From NCBI RefSeq assembly GCF_022965805.1, contig NC_133105.1:29854277-29918276 (forward strand): DNA of 64,000 nt, given 5' to 3'. This document shows positions 20,741-32,424 of the stretch, one piece after another. The first letter of the stretch is position 1, and the number at the start of each line of letters is the position of its first letter. A program made the position numbers and the translations under genes. The DNA is from Primulina eburnea (lineage: Eukaryota > Streptophyta > Magnoliopsida > Lamiales > Gesneriaceae). The notes under the pieces are model-generated. The model made no database searches. It saw only the letters and a program-made list of their open reading frames with translations, and was not told the origin of the DNA.

Positions 20741-22214
20741 TAGGTTACGGATTTTGTGTAATATTTACGTAATATTATGTTGAGATTGATTTCTAACCGC
20801 TTGAGAAATTTTTTGGTGCATGTATGGTGAAGGCCGAAATTTTAAACAAAAAAAAAAAAAAAATAATTTTTCGGGGGCTGCCCGGGGGCTGCTCGAGGGC
20901 TGCCCGAGGGGCTGCCCGATAATTTCGGGCAGCCGAGGGGCAGCCCAAGGGGCTGCCCGAAATGCAGTTTTTAAAATAAAAAAAAATTTTTTTGTTGTGG
21001 CCGGAATCCGGCGACGGAGCTCCGGCGACGGCGATGACAGCTAGGGTTTCCAAAAGTGTTTTGGTTAATCCAAGTGTCATGGGCCTTGAGATGTTGGGCC
21101 ATTGGATGGCCAACATAATTTGTGAAATTTAAATGGGCCAAAGTAATTTTGGTGGAAAATGGTTTTTGGGCCCTTAAGTTTAAATTTACAAATGTTGCAC
21201 ATATTTTCTCATAAAATAAATAATTGAAGTGAGACTTTAATTATTTATAGTAAATTGTGATTTACAAGAAATTCGATTATAAATAAATTAATTTGAAAGT
21301 AGACAAAGGTGTTGGTATACTTTGTTAATTTAATTTATAATTGTGGCGGTTAGTGATTGGATCAAGATATATAATATTGGATCAATTAATTATAGTGATA
21401 ATTAATTGATGGTGTATGATATGTGATATTATGCATGAAGGATGATCAAAAGCCCAAGCCCAATTTGCTAGGTGTATGCTAGGATATTTGTGTTGTATGA
21501 TTGTAATAATTATCAATTTAAAGTGGGCTTGGTTTATGGCCCGTTCCCACCCCATGAGATGTATCCCTATTTGCCATGGATATTTATTTGTAAATATTAG
21601 TATAATGGATGATCAAGATTGGAAGATGGTGGCCATGATGATTATGAAGATCGAAGACATGTAAATATTGGAAGCTTATGTAAATGTTGCATTTGCATCC
21701 CGTGCATTTACCCTAGGATTGGACCTAGGTCCGTGTTTAGCTCACACGGACCGTTAGTATTGGGGCGATTGATCATCCTTGTTTGTTTACTGTTTATAAT
21801 ATATGCATGATATGTTATAAATAATGAGTATGTGCGTTATTATTATGATAATAACAAAGTTGCATGAATCCGGCAACATACGATCAAACATGGCGAGCTT
21901 TTAAAATAAAATTAATGATGAGACCTTTCAAAATTAAAAACCCTCATTTTGAATAAGATTCAAAATTAATATCAAGCCCGAAAAGGGGAATTATAAATTG
22001 TTTATAATTTCCTTGTCTTCCATCGACAATGGGTGCATGATGGAACGCTACCCGTACTCGGGGCTCGGCTCATATTATTGAGGGGGCCCTGGGTGCCGGA
22101 AAGCTGTGACATCCATTGACATAGTGATGTGAACTACGTGGAACTCCCATGATTTCGGCTCATATTATTGAGGGAACTCATGGCGACCGTCCATTAAGGT
22201 TCAATATCGATGGG
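20741..22214 (+). other. E1 5' leader (non-coding)
   Basis: About 1.5 kb between PBS and gap, with no convincing gene. It includes an A run (about 20850), a GC-rich GGCTGCCCG repeat block, a stretch of AT-rich sequence and, near the gap, two copies of CGGCTCATATTATTGAGG (22066 and 22156). The same leader occurs in reverse at 28560-29950 in E2, so it is a family feature. Confidence 0.7.
20876..20966 (+). repeat. GGCTGCCCG hairpin block in the copia leader
   Basis: Short direct and inverted copies of GGCTGCCCG/CGGGCAGCC in 90 bp; CTGCCCGATAATTTCGGGCAG is close to a perfect hairpin. A related but not identical block is at 29815-29935 in E2. Open frames across it on both strands are by-products of the repeat. 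Confidence 0.75.
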
Positions 22215-22314
22215 NNNNNNNNNNNNNNNNNNNNNNNNNNNNNNNNNNNNNNNNNNNNNNNNNNNNNNNNNNNNNNNNNNNNNNNNNNNNNNNNNNNNNN
22301 NNNNNNNNNNNNNN
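22215..22314. other. assembly gap (100 N)
   Basis: Exactly 100 N, the usual placeholder for a gap of unknown length. By comparison with E2 (27607-28560 in reverse) the missing part should include the end of the leader and most of gag, about 1 kb. Confidence 0.97.
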
Positions 22315-22535
22315 AGTCCCGTGTGGCAGCCGGCGCAGCCAAGGCTGAGAAAACAGTTGACATCTGTCATCACTGCAAGAAGCCTGGACATTGGAGGCGT
22401 AACTGCAGGGAATATCTTTCGCAGAAGGGTTCTGGCAAGGGTATGTTCTATATTGAAGTAAATATCTCGATTAATTCTACTTCTTGGGTATTAGATACCG
22501 GCTGTGGCTCACATCTCTGTATGCTTTGCAGGTGA
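22315..22535 (+). pseudogene. E1 Gag end (zinc knuckle) and protease start
   Basis: After the gap the frame gives the end of copia Gag with the knuckle CHHCKKPGHWRRNC, then the protease active site WVLDTGCGSH. The frame then breaks (stop at 22533-22535). The next about 130 bp hold protease remnants in other frames, including the DVLYVPDLVKNIIS segment near 22660-22705. The protease is therefore not intact. Confidence 0.8.
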
Positions 22536-22664
22536 TGGGAAGAAGTAGGAGGCTCCGAGAGGGTGAGACCTTCCTGAGGATGGGGCAATGGAGCAAGGGT
22601 TGCTGCCAAAGCCGTAGGAGATGTTTATTTAATATGAACAATGATTTTAAGCTTGTTTTGAGAG

Positions 22665-23780
22665 ATGTTTTGTATGTACCAGACTTGGTTAAAAACATTA
22701 TTTCCATTTTCTATGCTTGATATTGATGGATTTTCTTGTTTATTTGGCAAAGGTGTTTGCAATATTTACAAGAATGAATGTTTAGTTGGTACGGGTGAAC
22801 TTGAAAACAATCTCTACACCTTAAAATTAAAAGATATTCCACTTAACAATGTCCAAACGATAAAAACAACAAATAAGCGCAAACAAGATACTCTTAATTC
22901 GGCACAATTATGGCATGCTCGATTAGGTCATATTTCCCTAAGAAGGATGAACAAGCTAGTGGGAGTTGGCATGTTTGATATGTCCGATATTAATGCTCTC
23001 ACGACTTGTGAATCCTGTCTAAAAGGAAAGATGACCAAAATTCCCTTTAAGGGCCATGCGGAGCGAGCCAAAGGGTTATTGGATTTGATCCATACCGACG
23101 TGTGCGGTCCACTTAGCATCACCACTAAGCATGGACATTCCTACTTCATCACCTTTACCGATGACTTTTCGAGGTATGGGTATGTGTATTTGATGAAATA
23201 CAAGTCTGAAGCCTTTGAAAGGTTCAAAGAATTCAGAAGTGAAGTAGAGAAACAATTGGGGCGAAGCATCAAGACACTTCGATCGGATCGAGGTGGCGAG
23301 TACTTGAGTGCCGAGTTCCAAGAGTATCTTAGAGAGAATGGGATTCTCTCGCAGTGGACTCCGCCCGCTACACCGCAGTTGAATGGTGTTTCGGAGCGTC
23401 GTAACCGGACTTTGATGGACATGGTTCGGTCTATGATGGGGTTCACGGAGTTGCCGCCATCCTTTTGGGGATATGCGCTTGAAACAGCGGCACTGTTGTT
23501 GAACAATGTCCATACAAAGGCAGTTGACAAGACTCCATATGAGATATGGATGGGTAAGCCTCCCAAGTATTCTTATCTTAGAATATTGGGGTGCCCTGCT
23601 TATGTGAAGCAGACAGTGAGAGATAAATTGGATAGTCGATCCATTTTATGCTACTTTGTGGGATATCCAAGGAATTCCGTTGGATATTGTTTCTATCATC
23701 CCCAAGAAACAAAGGTGTTTGTTTCTAGGAACGCAACCTTTTGGAAAAGGAATTTCTATTGGATAGAAAAGGCGAGATGA
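22665..23780 (+). pseudogene. E1 integrase region
   Basis: A 371-codon frame covering the copia GAG-pre-integrase and integrase domains: HHCC zinc site (LWHARLGH ... CESCLKGK, 22911-23025), then the core with IHTDVCGPL (about 23089), RSDRGGEY (about 23284) and NGVSERRNRTL (about 23383), giving the D, D, E triad. The C-terminal part ends at a 1-bp loss in a T run at about 23738-23741, which shifts into a wrong frame and stops at 23780. The continuation is in the next entry. The catalytic residues are present, but the polyprotein is broken. Confidence 0.85.
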
Positions 23781-24520
23781 TAGAACTCGAAGAGGTTCGA
23801 GAGACACCCACAGTTGTAGAACCCACACCCAATGAGCTAAGTGACGAGATACAAGCTCCTAGGAGATCCGAGAGGATCTCGAGACCACCTATGAGGTATG
23901 GTCTGCTTCTTGAAGAGGGCCATGATGAGCCTAATCTTGGATGTGATCCAAGGACCTTCAAGGAAGAGTTATCGGATGCTGATTCATCCAAGTGGCTTGA
24001 AGCAATGGAATCTGAGATGAATTCCATGCATTCGAACCAAGTGTGGAATCTTGTGGATCCACCTGAGGGAACTGTTCTCATAGGATGTAAATGGATTTAC
24101 AAGAGGAAACTTGGGGCGGATGGGAAGGTATTGACCTTCAAAGCGCGATTGGTAGCAAAAGGGTATACTCAAAGGCAAGGTGTTGACTATGAGGAAACCT
24201 TTTCTCCAGTTGCGATGTTCAAGTCAATTAGGATATTGCTAGCCATAGCTGCATGGTATGACTATGAGATATGGCAGATGGATGTGAAGACAACCTTCCT
24301 TAATGGGGATATTAAGGAAGAAATTTACATGTCTCAACCTGAAGGGTTTACATCAATCGGAAGTGAGCATATGGTATGCAACCTTCAAAGATCTATTTAT
24401 GGCCTTAAGCAGGCATCGAGGAGCTGGAACCTCAGATTCGATAGTACAATCAAAGAGTTTGATTTACTAAGAATCCTGAGGAACCCTGTGTGTATAAGAA
24501 GGTCAGTGGGAGTGCTGTGA
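23741..24520 (+). pseudogene. E1 reverse transcriptase, first part
   Basis: The frame continues pol after the frameshift: a linker (EVRETPTVVEPTP, RRSERISRPPMRYG), then copia RT from WLEAMESEMNSMHSNQVWNLV through WIYKRKLGADG and the catalytic QMDVKTTFLNG block to YGLKQASRSWN. A second 1-bp loss in a T run near 24462 shifts the frame, which stops at 24520. Both this and the previous lesion are single-T losses in TTT(T) runs, so sequencing error cannot be ruled out. Confidence 0.85.
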
Positions 24521-25521
24521 CATTCCTTGTTCTTTATGTTGATGACATTCTACTCATTGGGAATGATGTAGGAATGTTGCAATCAACAAAGATATGGTTA
24601 GCAAGTAAGTTTTCAATGCAGGACTTGGGTGAGGCATCTTTTGTATTGGGAATACAAATCTATAGAGATAGATCAAGAAGATTGCTTGGTCTCACCCAGT
24701 CCACATACATTGATACCATCGTGAAGCAGTTCTCGATGGATGAGTCCAAGAGAGGACATCTACCAATGTGTCATGGCGTGTCCCTATCCAAGTCTATGTC
24801 TCCCAAGACTGATGCAGAGATAGCGGCGATGACACGAATTCCGTATGCTTCGGCTATTGGTAGTATCATGTATGGGATGATATCTACACGTCCTGACGTG
24901 GCATTTGCACTAAGTGTAGTGAGTAGATATCAATCCAACCCTGGTCTTCCACACTGGAAAGCTGTGAAAAACATCCTCAAGTATTTGAGAAGGACCAATA
25001 AGTTGTTTTTGGTCTATGGGGGTGGAGAACTGAAATTGGAAGGCTATACCGACTCTAGCTTCCAAAGCGATGTTGATGACTCGAAGTCAACCTCCGGATT
25101 CATATTCATGCTCAATGGTGGTGCTGTCTCTTGGAAGAGTTCCGAGCAAGACAGTACTGCGGATTCCACCACTGAAGCAGAATATATTGCTGCATCAGCT
25201 GCAACAAAGGAGGCTGTTTGGATTAGGAATTTCGTCCAAGAGTTGGGCGTCATTCCAAATGGAGTTGCTCCTATCCCGGTGATGTGCGACAACACGGGAG
25301 CCATAGCTCAGGCGAAGGAGCCAAGGTCTCATTAGAAGTCCAAACACGTATTGAGAAAGTACCACATCCTCAGAGAGATCGTGGAACGAGGAGAAGTGTC
25401 GATCGACAAAGTCGGCTCCGCAGATAATGTTGCTGATCCACTAACTAAGCCTTTACCAGGACCATCATTCGAGAAGCATCGCGAATCAATGGGTCTTAAG
25501 TATATGGGTAGTTGGCTCTAG
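24490..25521 (+). pseudogene. E1 RT end and RNase H
   Basis: Continues RT with the catalytic LYVDDILLIGND motif (about 24535), LGIQIYRDRSRRLLGLTQ and SAIGSIMYGMISTRPDVA, then RNase H (YTDSSFQSDVDD about 25048, TEAEYIAAS, DNTGAIAQAKEP). An in-frame TAG at 25333-25335 interrupts it. The same frame then runs to the natural end near VADPLTKPLPG and the stop at 25519-25521, just before the PPT. Confidence 0.85.
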
Positions 25522-25524
25522 TGC

Positions 25525-25535
25525 AAGTGGGAGAT
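25525..25535 (+). other. E1 polypurine tract
   Basis: AAGTGGGAGAT directly abuts the 3' LTR start TGTTAG, as in typical copia elements. Confidence 0.75.
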
Positions 25536-27606
25536 TGTTAGAGTAGGTGCACGTCGAGCCAAGTGTTTGCCGACTGTTCACGATGAAACTCTTTGTATTA
25601 AACAATCTTTATTTTAATAATATTTGAATTTATTAATTTGGCGCATCTTTATCTTTATACCCATGCGAGTTGCATAGATAAAGTCCTTGAATATACAAAT
25701 AGTAGAAAGAATACGAGATGCTCATATGATGAGTATCATGAAACTCATATTTGTAATACTGTATATTCTAAACGGTTCCTAGTCGATTCAGCCGCCACTA
25801 AGAAGGATATAGGCCACTTGAGTTAGAGACTAGTATCTGCGATGTGAGTACCATATTTCATTGGTAGGGGACATTGTGATGTCCGAGCATGCAGATAGGT
25901 GCTCCTTGTAGAGTGCACTGAACAACCCTCTATAAAGGACTTTCCAAGTGGTTCTCACTTATCGAGTGGAAAAGTCCTAGTTTATGGTTGTACACCATTA
26001 GTCCTTATGACCCGGGACAACATTGAGACTCTATGTGCTAGCGTTTCACTTTGACTTGTTTACCGACTCTTATGGGGTCATCAGGTGGCAAGGTTGGGTG
26101 TTACGGCGAAACACATAGGAGTCGATGCATTGTAGCCGGGGATTCACCGCTTACCTACGGGTATGGATATCCTATGTGTTTTTCATGTATGTGTGGGTTG
26201 AAATCTCTGATCAGAGTATGGTGGTAATTATGAAAGGGGTTTCATAGATTACACCATCGATGCAACCACAACATGACACATAGTATCGATTCATTGACAA
26301 CTCTCGATAAACCAATAGTTGTCGAATCGGTCGGGATATATGAGTTGAAGGGACCGTACTGTACGCTAACCATAATTGAATGGTTCTTGCAGGCACTATC
26401 ATGTGATACCTAGGGAATCACGTAAGCGATGCTGCTAGGCGTTTAACGTGATTGGTTGGGTACTATCAGACTTGAGTTCTGACGTTCTTACTATCAAGGA
26501 GTTGACAAGTAAGAATGGAGCAATAGGGGTATGCTCGAATAAGGACATGTTTAGTCCGAATCACATGGAGATGTGAACCCACGGCTAGTCGTATCAATGA
26601 ACCATTGAGGGCCACACAAGTACTGGCTTTGTAAATCCCGATGAGAAGTAAAATAGTTCAATGTGTTGAACGGCTTATAAATGTGTTTATAAGCGTTAAG
26701 AAAAATAGAAGTATGACTTCTAAGAGAGAAATATAAATTTTAATTTATGGAAGTGTTCCTAAGATTAAAATTTGGCCAAGTAAATAATGTAGTTGAAAAT
26801 TGTGATTTTCATAAACATTATTGGAGACTAAATTAAATTAATTCAAGTGTTGAATTAATTAAACACTAGTGGACCTAGTAGAGTCCAAATAATTAAAAAT
26901 AATTCAAGTGTTGAATTAATAATATTGAGTCTTGTAGAGCTCAATTAAAATAATTATTTAACTAGTGGGACTTGAATAAATTCAAGTAGTATTTAATTAA
27001 TCTCAAAAATGTTTGAGATAATTAAAATTTAGTCTATGGTTTTTAATGTGTTAAAAACCATATTATATACATGACATGCTAGGGTTTCCATGCTTGGGAG
27101 GTGAAGAGACTTTGAATACTTTTTAATAAAATAATGCATGGCATGGGGATCAACTTTTTCACTTTTCCCACACCCAATTCTAGACTACAATCCCTCATTC
27201 ACTCACTTGTCTTTGCCGAAATTTGCTCTAAAAATTCTCTCCATTTTTCTTCTTGTTTTGTTCTTCATTCTTGGAGAATAAAATCTTCTCTTTGAAAAAT
27301 CCTTAAGTTTTTCTAGTGCAAAACTTGAGGGGTTTTACATAGCTTGTGGTGGGCTTGATTTAGAAGCAAGGAGGAGGAGCTTGTAGACTTGTCTTCCATT
27401 TGAAGAGCTTTGTTGTTCACAAAAAAGTTGGTGCCATTCATCAATCCTTGTGATTGATAGGTAAATTCTAAAACACCATATGTATGTTTTATGGTATTTT
27501 GAAATGTAAATATTGCACAAACCAAGGGTGGCCGAAATTTAAGCATGAAAATTTAAATATTTTGACTTCCGTTGCGCTTCCGGCCACCGTAACCGGTCCG
27601 CCTTCA
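25536..27606 (+). repeat. E1 3' LTR
   Basis: A 2071-bp LTR starting TGTTAGAGTAGG and ending GTCCGCCTTCA. It lacks the about 70-bp internal duplication of the 5' LTR and is clearly diverged from it. The next base starts E2 gag in the opposite orientation, without a matching target duplication. Confidence 0.88.
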
Positions 27607-28229
27607 AGAACCAACTTCTCTTTCTTGATGGTTGATTCAAACGTAACAAGCATATTCACCAACTCCTCAAGGGTCGGCTCCATCTTGTTCATGTTGAAGT
27701 TAACCACAAAAGGATCAAATGAACTAGGCAATGATTACAGCAACACGTCGGTGGTCAACTCCGAAGGCAAGATCATATCCATGGCAACGAGCTTGTCCAC
27801 GAGCCCAATCACCTTTAGGCCATGCTCATGGACCGAGGCCCCATCTTGCATGCGCAAAGTGATCAGCTCCTTGACGGTAGCATGCCTAAGAGGCCGAGTC
27901 TGCTCACCAAAGAGCTCCTTGAGGTGCAAATGAATGTCAGCAGCATTCTTTGCACCCTCAAAACGCCTCTGCATCTCATCATTCATAGAAGTCAGCATAT
28001 AACACATGGCTATCAAGTCATGGTCACACCATTCCTTGTAAGCCTGCAATTCCTCCGGATTGCAGTCAGTCGGAGCCTCAACAAGGGGCGACTCAGTCAG
28101 TGTATATGCTACCCTTTCCGAATTCAAGACGATTTTTAGGTTTCTTAGCCAAGTGAGGTAATTAGGTCCAGTTAATATGTGTTTGTCGAGTATTACGGAT
28201 ATCGGATTGCGAATCGAAGACATTGTCAA
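27607..28229 (-). pseudogene. E2 copia Gag, N-terminal part
   Basis: The minus strand from the ATG at 28229 encodes a typical copia Gag start (ISVILDKHILTGPNYLTWLRNL, then UBN2-type Gag: WCDHDLIAMCYMLTSM, LFGEQTRPLRHATVKEL). One in-frame stop sits at 27732-27734, after which the same frame continues (LPSSFDPFVVNFNMNK). The gene is cut at 27607, before the zinc knuckle, where it meets the end of the E1 3' LTR. It covers roughly what is missing in the E1 gap. Confidence 0.87.
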
Positions 28230-29962
28230 TTTGTACTGAAAAGTAAAAACAGATAAATGTTGGTGACTATTTTAAAATATTTAGTAAGATATGAAGTTTG
28301 GACTTTTACTTCATAAATATTTGCTCCCACTGTTTTGACATCTTTCACTACCGTCTAGTGAAAACGGGAAACTCCTTTCCTCAGTAGGTACGTAAGGCCC
28401 AATTAGCGAATTATGATCCCGAATAATATCAGCCAATCACAATTCCTAAAAGGTAGTTTCCAATTGCATCACAATGCAACCCTCTACGTAAACTTTTGTC
28501 TCACGTTTGATTAGGACCCAATAATATGACGTCGTTCATCTTCACGTGTCAAGCCTTACCCATCGATGTTGAACCTTAATGGACGGTCGCCATGAGTTCC
28601 CTCAATAATATGAGCCGAAATCATGGGAGTTCCACGTAGTTCACATCACCATGTCAATGGATGTCACAGCTTTCCGGCACCCAAAGCTCCCCCAATAATA
28701 TGAGCCGAGACCCGAGTACGGGTAGCGTTCATCATGCACCCACTGTCGATGGAAGACATGGAAATTATAAACAAATTTATAATTCCCCTTTTCGGGCTTG
28801 ATATTAATTTTGAATCTTATTCAAAATGAGGGTTTTTAATTTTGAAAGGTCTCATCAATAATTTTATTTTAAAAGCTCGCCATGTTTGATCGTATGTTTG
28901 CCGGATTCATGCAACTTTGTTATTATCATAATAATAACGCACATACTCATTATTTATAACATATCATGCATATATTATAAACAGTAATCAAACAAGGATG
29001 ATCAATCGCCCCAATACTAACGGACCGTGTGAGCTAAACACGGGCCTAGGTCCAATCCTGGGGTAAATGCACGGGAATGCAACTATTACATTAGCTTCCA
29101 ATATTTACATGTCTTCGATCTTCATAATCATCATGGCCACCATCTTCCAATCTTGATCATCCACTATACTAATATTTACATATAAATATCCATGGCAAAT
29201 AGGGATACATCTCATGGGGTGGGAACGGGCCATAAACCAAGCCCACTTAATAAATTGATAATTATTACAATCATTCAACACAAAATATCCTAGCATACAC
29301 CTAGCAAATTGGGCTTGGGCTTTTGATCATCCTTCATGCATAATATCACATATCATACACCATCAATTAATTATCACAATAATTAATTGATCCAATATTA
29401 TATATCTTGATCCAATCACTAACCGCCACGATTATAAACTAAATTAACAAAGTATACAAACACCTTTGTCTACTTTCAAATTAATTTATTTATAACCGAA
29501 TTTCTTGTAAATCACCATTTACTATAAATATTTAAAGTCCAACTTAAAATATTTATTTCATGAGAAAATATTTGCAACTTTTGTAATTTTAAACTTAAGG
29601 GCCCAAAAAAGCATTTTTCACCAAAAACGTTTTGGCCCATTTAAAATTCACAAACAAGTTAGCCATCCAATGGCCCAACAACTCAAGGCCCATGACACTT
29701 TGATAATCCAAAACACTTTTGGAAACCCTAGTCGTCATCGCCGTCGCCGGAGCTCCGTCGCCGGATTCCGGCCAACATGCCAAAAATTTTTATTTTTTTT
29801 TTATTAAAGTGTGGGGGCTGTTCGGGCAGCCCCTCGGGCTGCCCTTGCTGCCCGTTTCGGGCAGCCCCTCGGGCAGCCCAAGCTGCCCGAAATGGGCAGC
29901 AACTTGCTGCCCAAAACCCGCCCCAATCCGACCTTGAATTCGTTGCAAAATTTTGTTCTCAT
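28230..29962 (-). other. E2 leader (non-coding)
   Basis: Reverse-orientation counterpart of the E1 leader, with the two ATATTATTG(A/G)GG segments near 28605 and 28695 and the GGCTGCCCG block at 29815-29935. No gene is seen. Part of it (28230-28560) corresponds to what the gap hides in E1. Confidence 0.7.
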
Positions 29963-30152
29963 GCGGTTAGAAATCAATCTCAACATAATATCTTGTAGTT
30001 GCTACACAAAAACGCAACCATAGCTCGGATACCACTTGAAAGGGGATCGGTTACGGTGCGGTTAGAAATCAATCTCAACATAATATCTTGTAGTTGCTAC
30101 ACAAAAACGTAACCATAGCTCTGATACCACTTGAAAGGGGATCGGTTACGAT
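29963..30152 (-). repeat. 95-bp tandem duplication of the E2 PBS and LTR end
   Basis: Two direct copies (29963-30057 and 30058-30152), each holding the last bases of the LTR (complement TGAAAGGGGATCGGTTACG), the PBS and about 60 bp of leader. One PBS complement is AGCTCGGATACCA, the other AGCTCTGATACCA (usual tRNA-Met type). E1 has only one copy. Confidence 0.88.
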
Positions 30153-32269
30153 GACCGGAAGCGCAACGGAAGTTTTAAAATCTCAAATTTTTAAGCAAAA
30201 ATTTCGGGCAGCTTGAGAATATGTAGCAAATACAATAAACACAAAAATGACATTCATAGTGTGTTTAGAAATGTACCTATCAATCTTAAAAGATTGATGA
30301 TGGCTCCAACTTAGTTGATATACAACTAAGCTCTTCAATGGCAAGATAATCTTCAAGCTTCCTTTGAGCTCGCCTTGCTCAAATATTAAGCCCACCACCA
30401 ACTAGTTAGAACCACTCTAATTTTGCACTAGAAAAATTAGAGCATTTTTCTTTGAGAAGTATATTTCTTCCTCAACACTTGAAGAAGAAAAATGAGAGAA
30501 AACTTGGAGAGAATTGAGAGGAGAATTTTGGCCATTGCATGAGTGAATGGGGGAAGGGAGACTTGTCTTGGACTTGGAAAAAGTTGGTGAGAATTCCAAT
30601 GCCAAGCCTTGATATTTGAAAAAGTTGTCTCCAACTCTTCACCTCACATGCATGCATATTATATGGTTTATTATCAAAATAAAAACCATGGACTAAATTT
30701 AATTATCTCAAACATATTTGAGACTAATTAAACATTACTTGAATTTACCCAAGTCCCACTAGTTAAATAATTAATTTAAATTGAGCTCTACAAGACTCAA
30801 TATGATTTAATTAATTCAACACTTGAATTAATTTAATTATTTGGACTCTACTAGGTCCACTAGTGTTTAATTAATTCAACACTTGAATTAATGTAATTTA
30901 GTCCATAATAATGTTTATGAAAATCACAATTTTCAAATACATTATTCATTTGGCCAACTTTTAATTTAGGAACACTTCCATAAATTAAAATTTATATTTC
31001 TCTCATAGAAGTCATACTTCTATTTTTCTTACACTTATAAACTCATTTATAAGTCGTTCAACACATTGAACTAGTTTCTCCTTTATAGAAGTCATACTTC
31101 TAATTTTCCTTACGCTTATAAACTCCTTTATAAGCCGTTCAACACATTGAACTATTTTTACTTCTCAACGGGTTCTAGAAAGCCAGCACTTGTGTGGTCC
31201 ATGGTTCATTGATAAAACTAGCCGTGGGTTCACATCTCCATGTGATTCGGACTAAACATGTCCTTATATGAGCATACCCCAATTGCTCCATTCTTACTTA
31301 TCAACCCCTTGATAACAAGAACGTCAGAACTCTAGTCTGATAGTACCCAACCAACCATGTTAAACGCCTAGCAACATCGCTTACATGATTCCCTAGGTAT
31401 CAAATGATAGTGCCTGCAAGGACCATTCAATTATGGTTAGCGTACAGTACGGTCCCTTCAACTCATATATCCCGACCGATTCGACAACCATTGGTTTATC
31501 GAGAGTTGTCAATGAATCGATACTATGTGTCATGTCGTAGTTGCATCGATGGTGTAATCTATGAAACCCCTTTCATAATTACAACCATACTCTGGCCAGA
31601 GATTTCAACCTACATACACATGATAACACATAGGATATCCATACCCGAAGGTAAGCGGTGAATCCCCGACTACAATGCATCGACTCCTATATGTTTCGAC
31701 ATGACACCCAACCTTGCCACCTGATGACCCCATAAGAGTCGGTAAACAAGTCAAAGTGAAATGCTAGCACATAGAGTCTCAATGTTGTCCCGGGTCATAA
31801 GGACTAATGGTGTACAACCATAAACTAGGACGTTTCCACTCGATAAGTGAGAACCACTTGGAAAGTCCTTTAATGGAGGGTTGTTCAGTGCACTCTACCA
31901 GGAGCACCTATCTGCATGCTCAGACATCACAATGTCCCCTACCAATGAAACATGGTACTCACATCGCAGATACTAGTCTCTAACTCGAGCGGCCTATATC
32001 CTTCTTAGTGGCGGCTGAATCGACTAGGAACCGTTTAGAATATACAGTATTCCAAATATGAGTTTCATGATACTCATCATATGAGCATCTCATATTCTTT
32101 CTACCATTTGTATATTCAAGGGCTTTATCTATGCAACTAGCATGGGTATACAGATAAAGATGTGCCAAAATAATAATATCAAATATTACTAAAATAAAGA
32201 TTGCTTATACATAGAGTTTCATTGTGAACACTCGGCCAACACTTGGCTCGACGGGCACCTACTCTAACA
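30132..32269 (-). mobile_element. E2 5' LTR (truncated copia element 27607-32269)
   Basis: A 2138-bp copia LTR on the minus strand, sense start TGTTAGAGTAGG at 32269. Together with the leader and partial gag it forms the 5' half of a copia element whose pol and 3' LTR are absent. The right flank is TATAT within G sequence (the uninterrupted form CTATATATAGGCTAG is at 33588-33602), so E2 landed in a G-type LTR. Confidence 0.87.
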
Positions 32270-32424
32270 TATATAGGCTAGAATACCATGTAAACAATTC
32301 AACTCACTATTCAGCCGGATTTACTGTTCATCGGGGTACTATTCTGTCGGACTTACTATTCAAGCCGGAATTACTGTTCATGCCACTGTTCACGGCACCG
32401 GAATTACTGTTCACTTACTAGTCA
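32270..32424 (+). repeat. G LTR fragment and TACTGTTCA-rich stretch
   Basis: It starts with the same TATAGGCTAGAATACC...CAATTCAACT segment found in the G LTR-like sequence at 33592, then has irregular repeats of (T)TACTGTTCA and CCGGAATTACTG. No gene is seen. Confidence 0.5.

Larger units (their letters stand above)
18583..27606 (+). mobile_element. E1, Ty1/copia LTR retrotransposon, with assembly gap
   Basis: LTRs at 18583-20725 and 25536-27606 (TGTTAGAGTAGG start, TTCA end), a PBS, a long leader, part of gag, then protease, integrase, RT and RNase H in copia order, and a PPT. The flanks do not match: aacgt on the left (18578-18582), agaac on the right. The two LTRs also differ strongly: about 16 differences in the first 140 bp, versus about 5-6 between the 5' LTR and E2 or E3. 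The element may be a chimera, either biological or created at the 100-N gap (22215-22314). Its lineage within copia is not resolved. Confidence 0.85.

Noticed and set aside
20793..21116. Open frames across the GGCTGCCCG block on both strands
   Set aside because: Low-complexity by-products of a GC-rich repeat in a non-coding leader.
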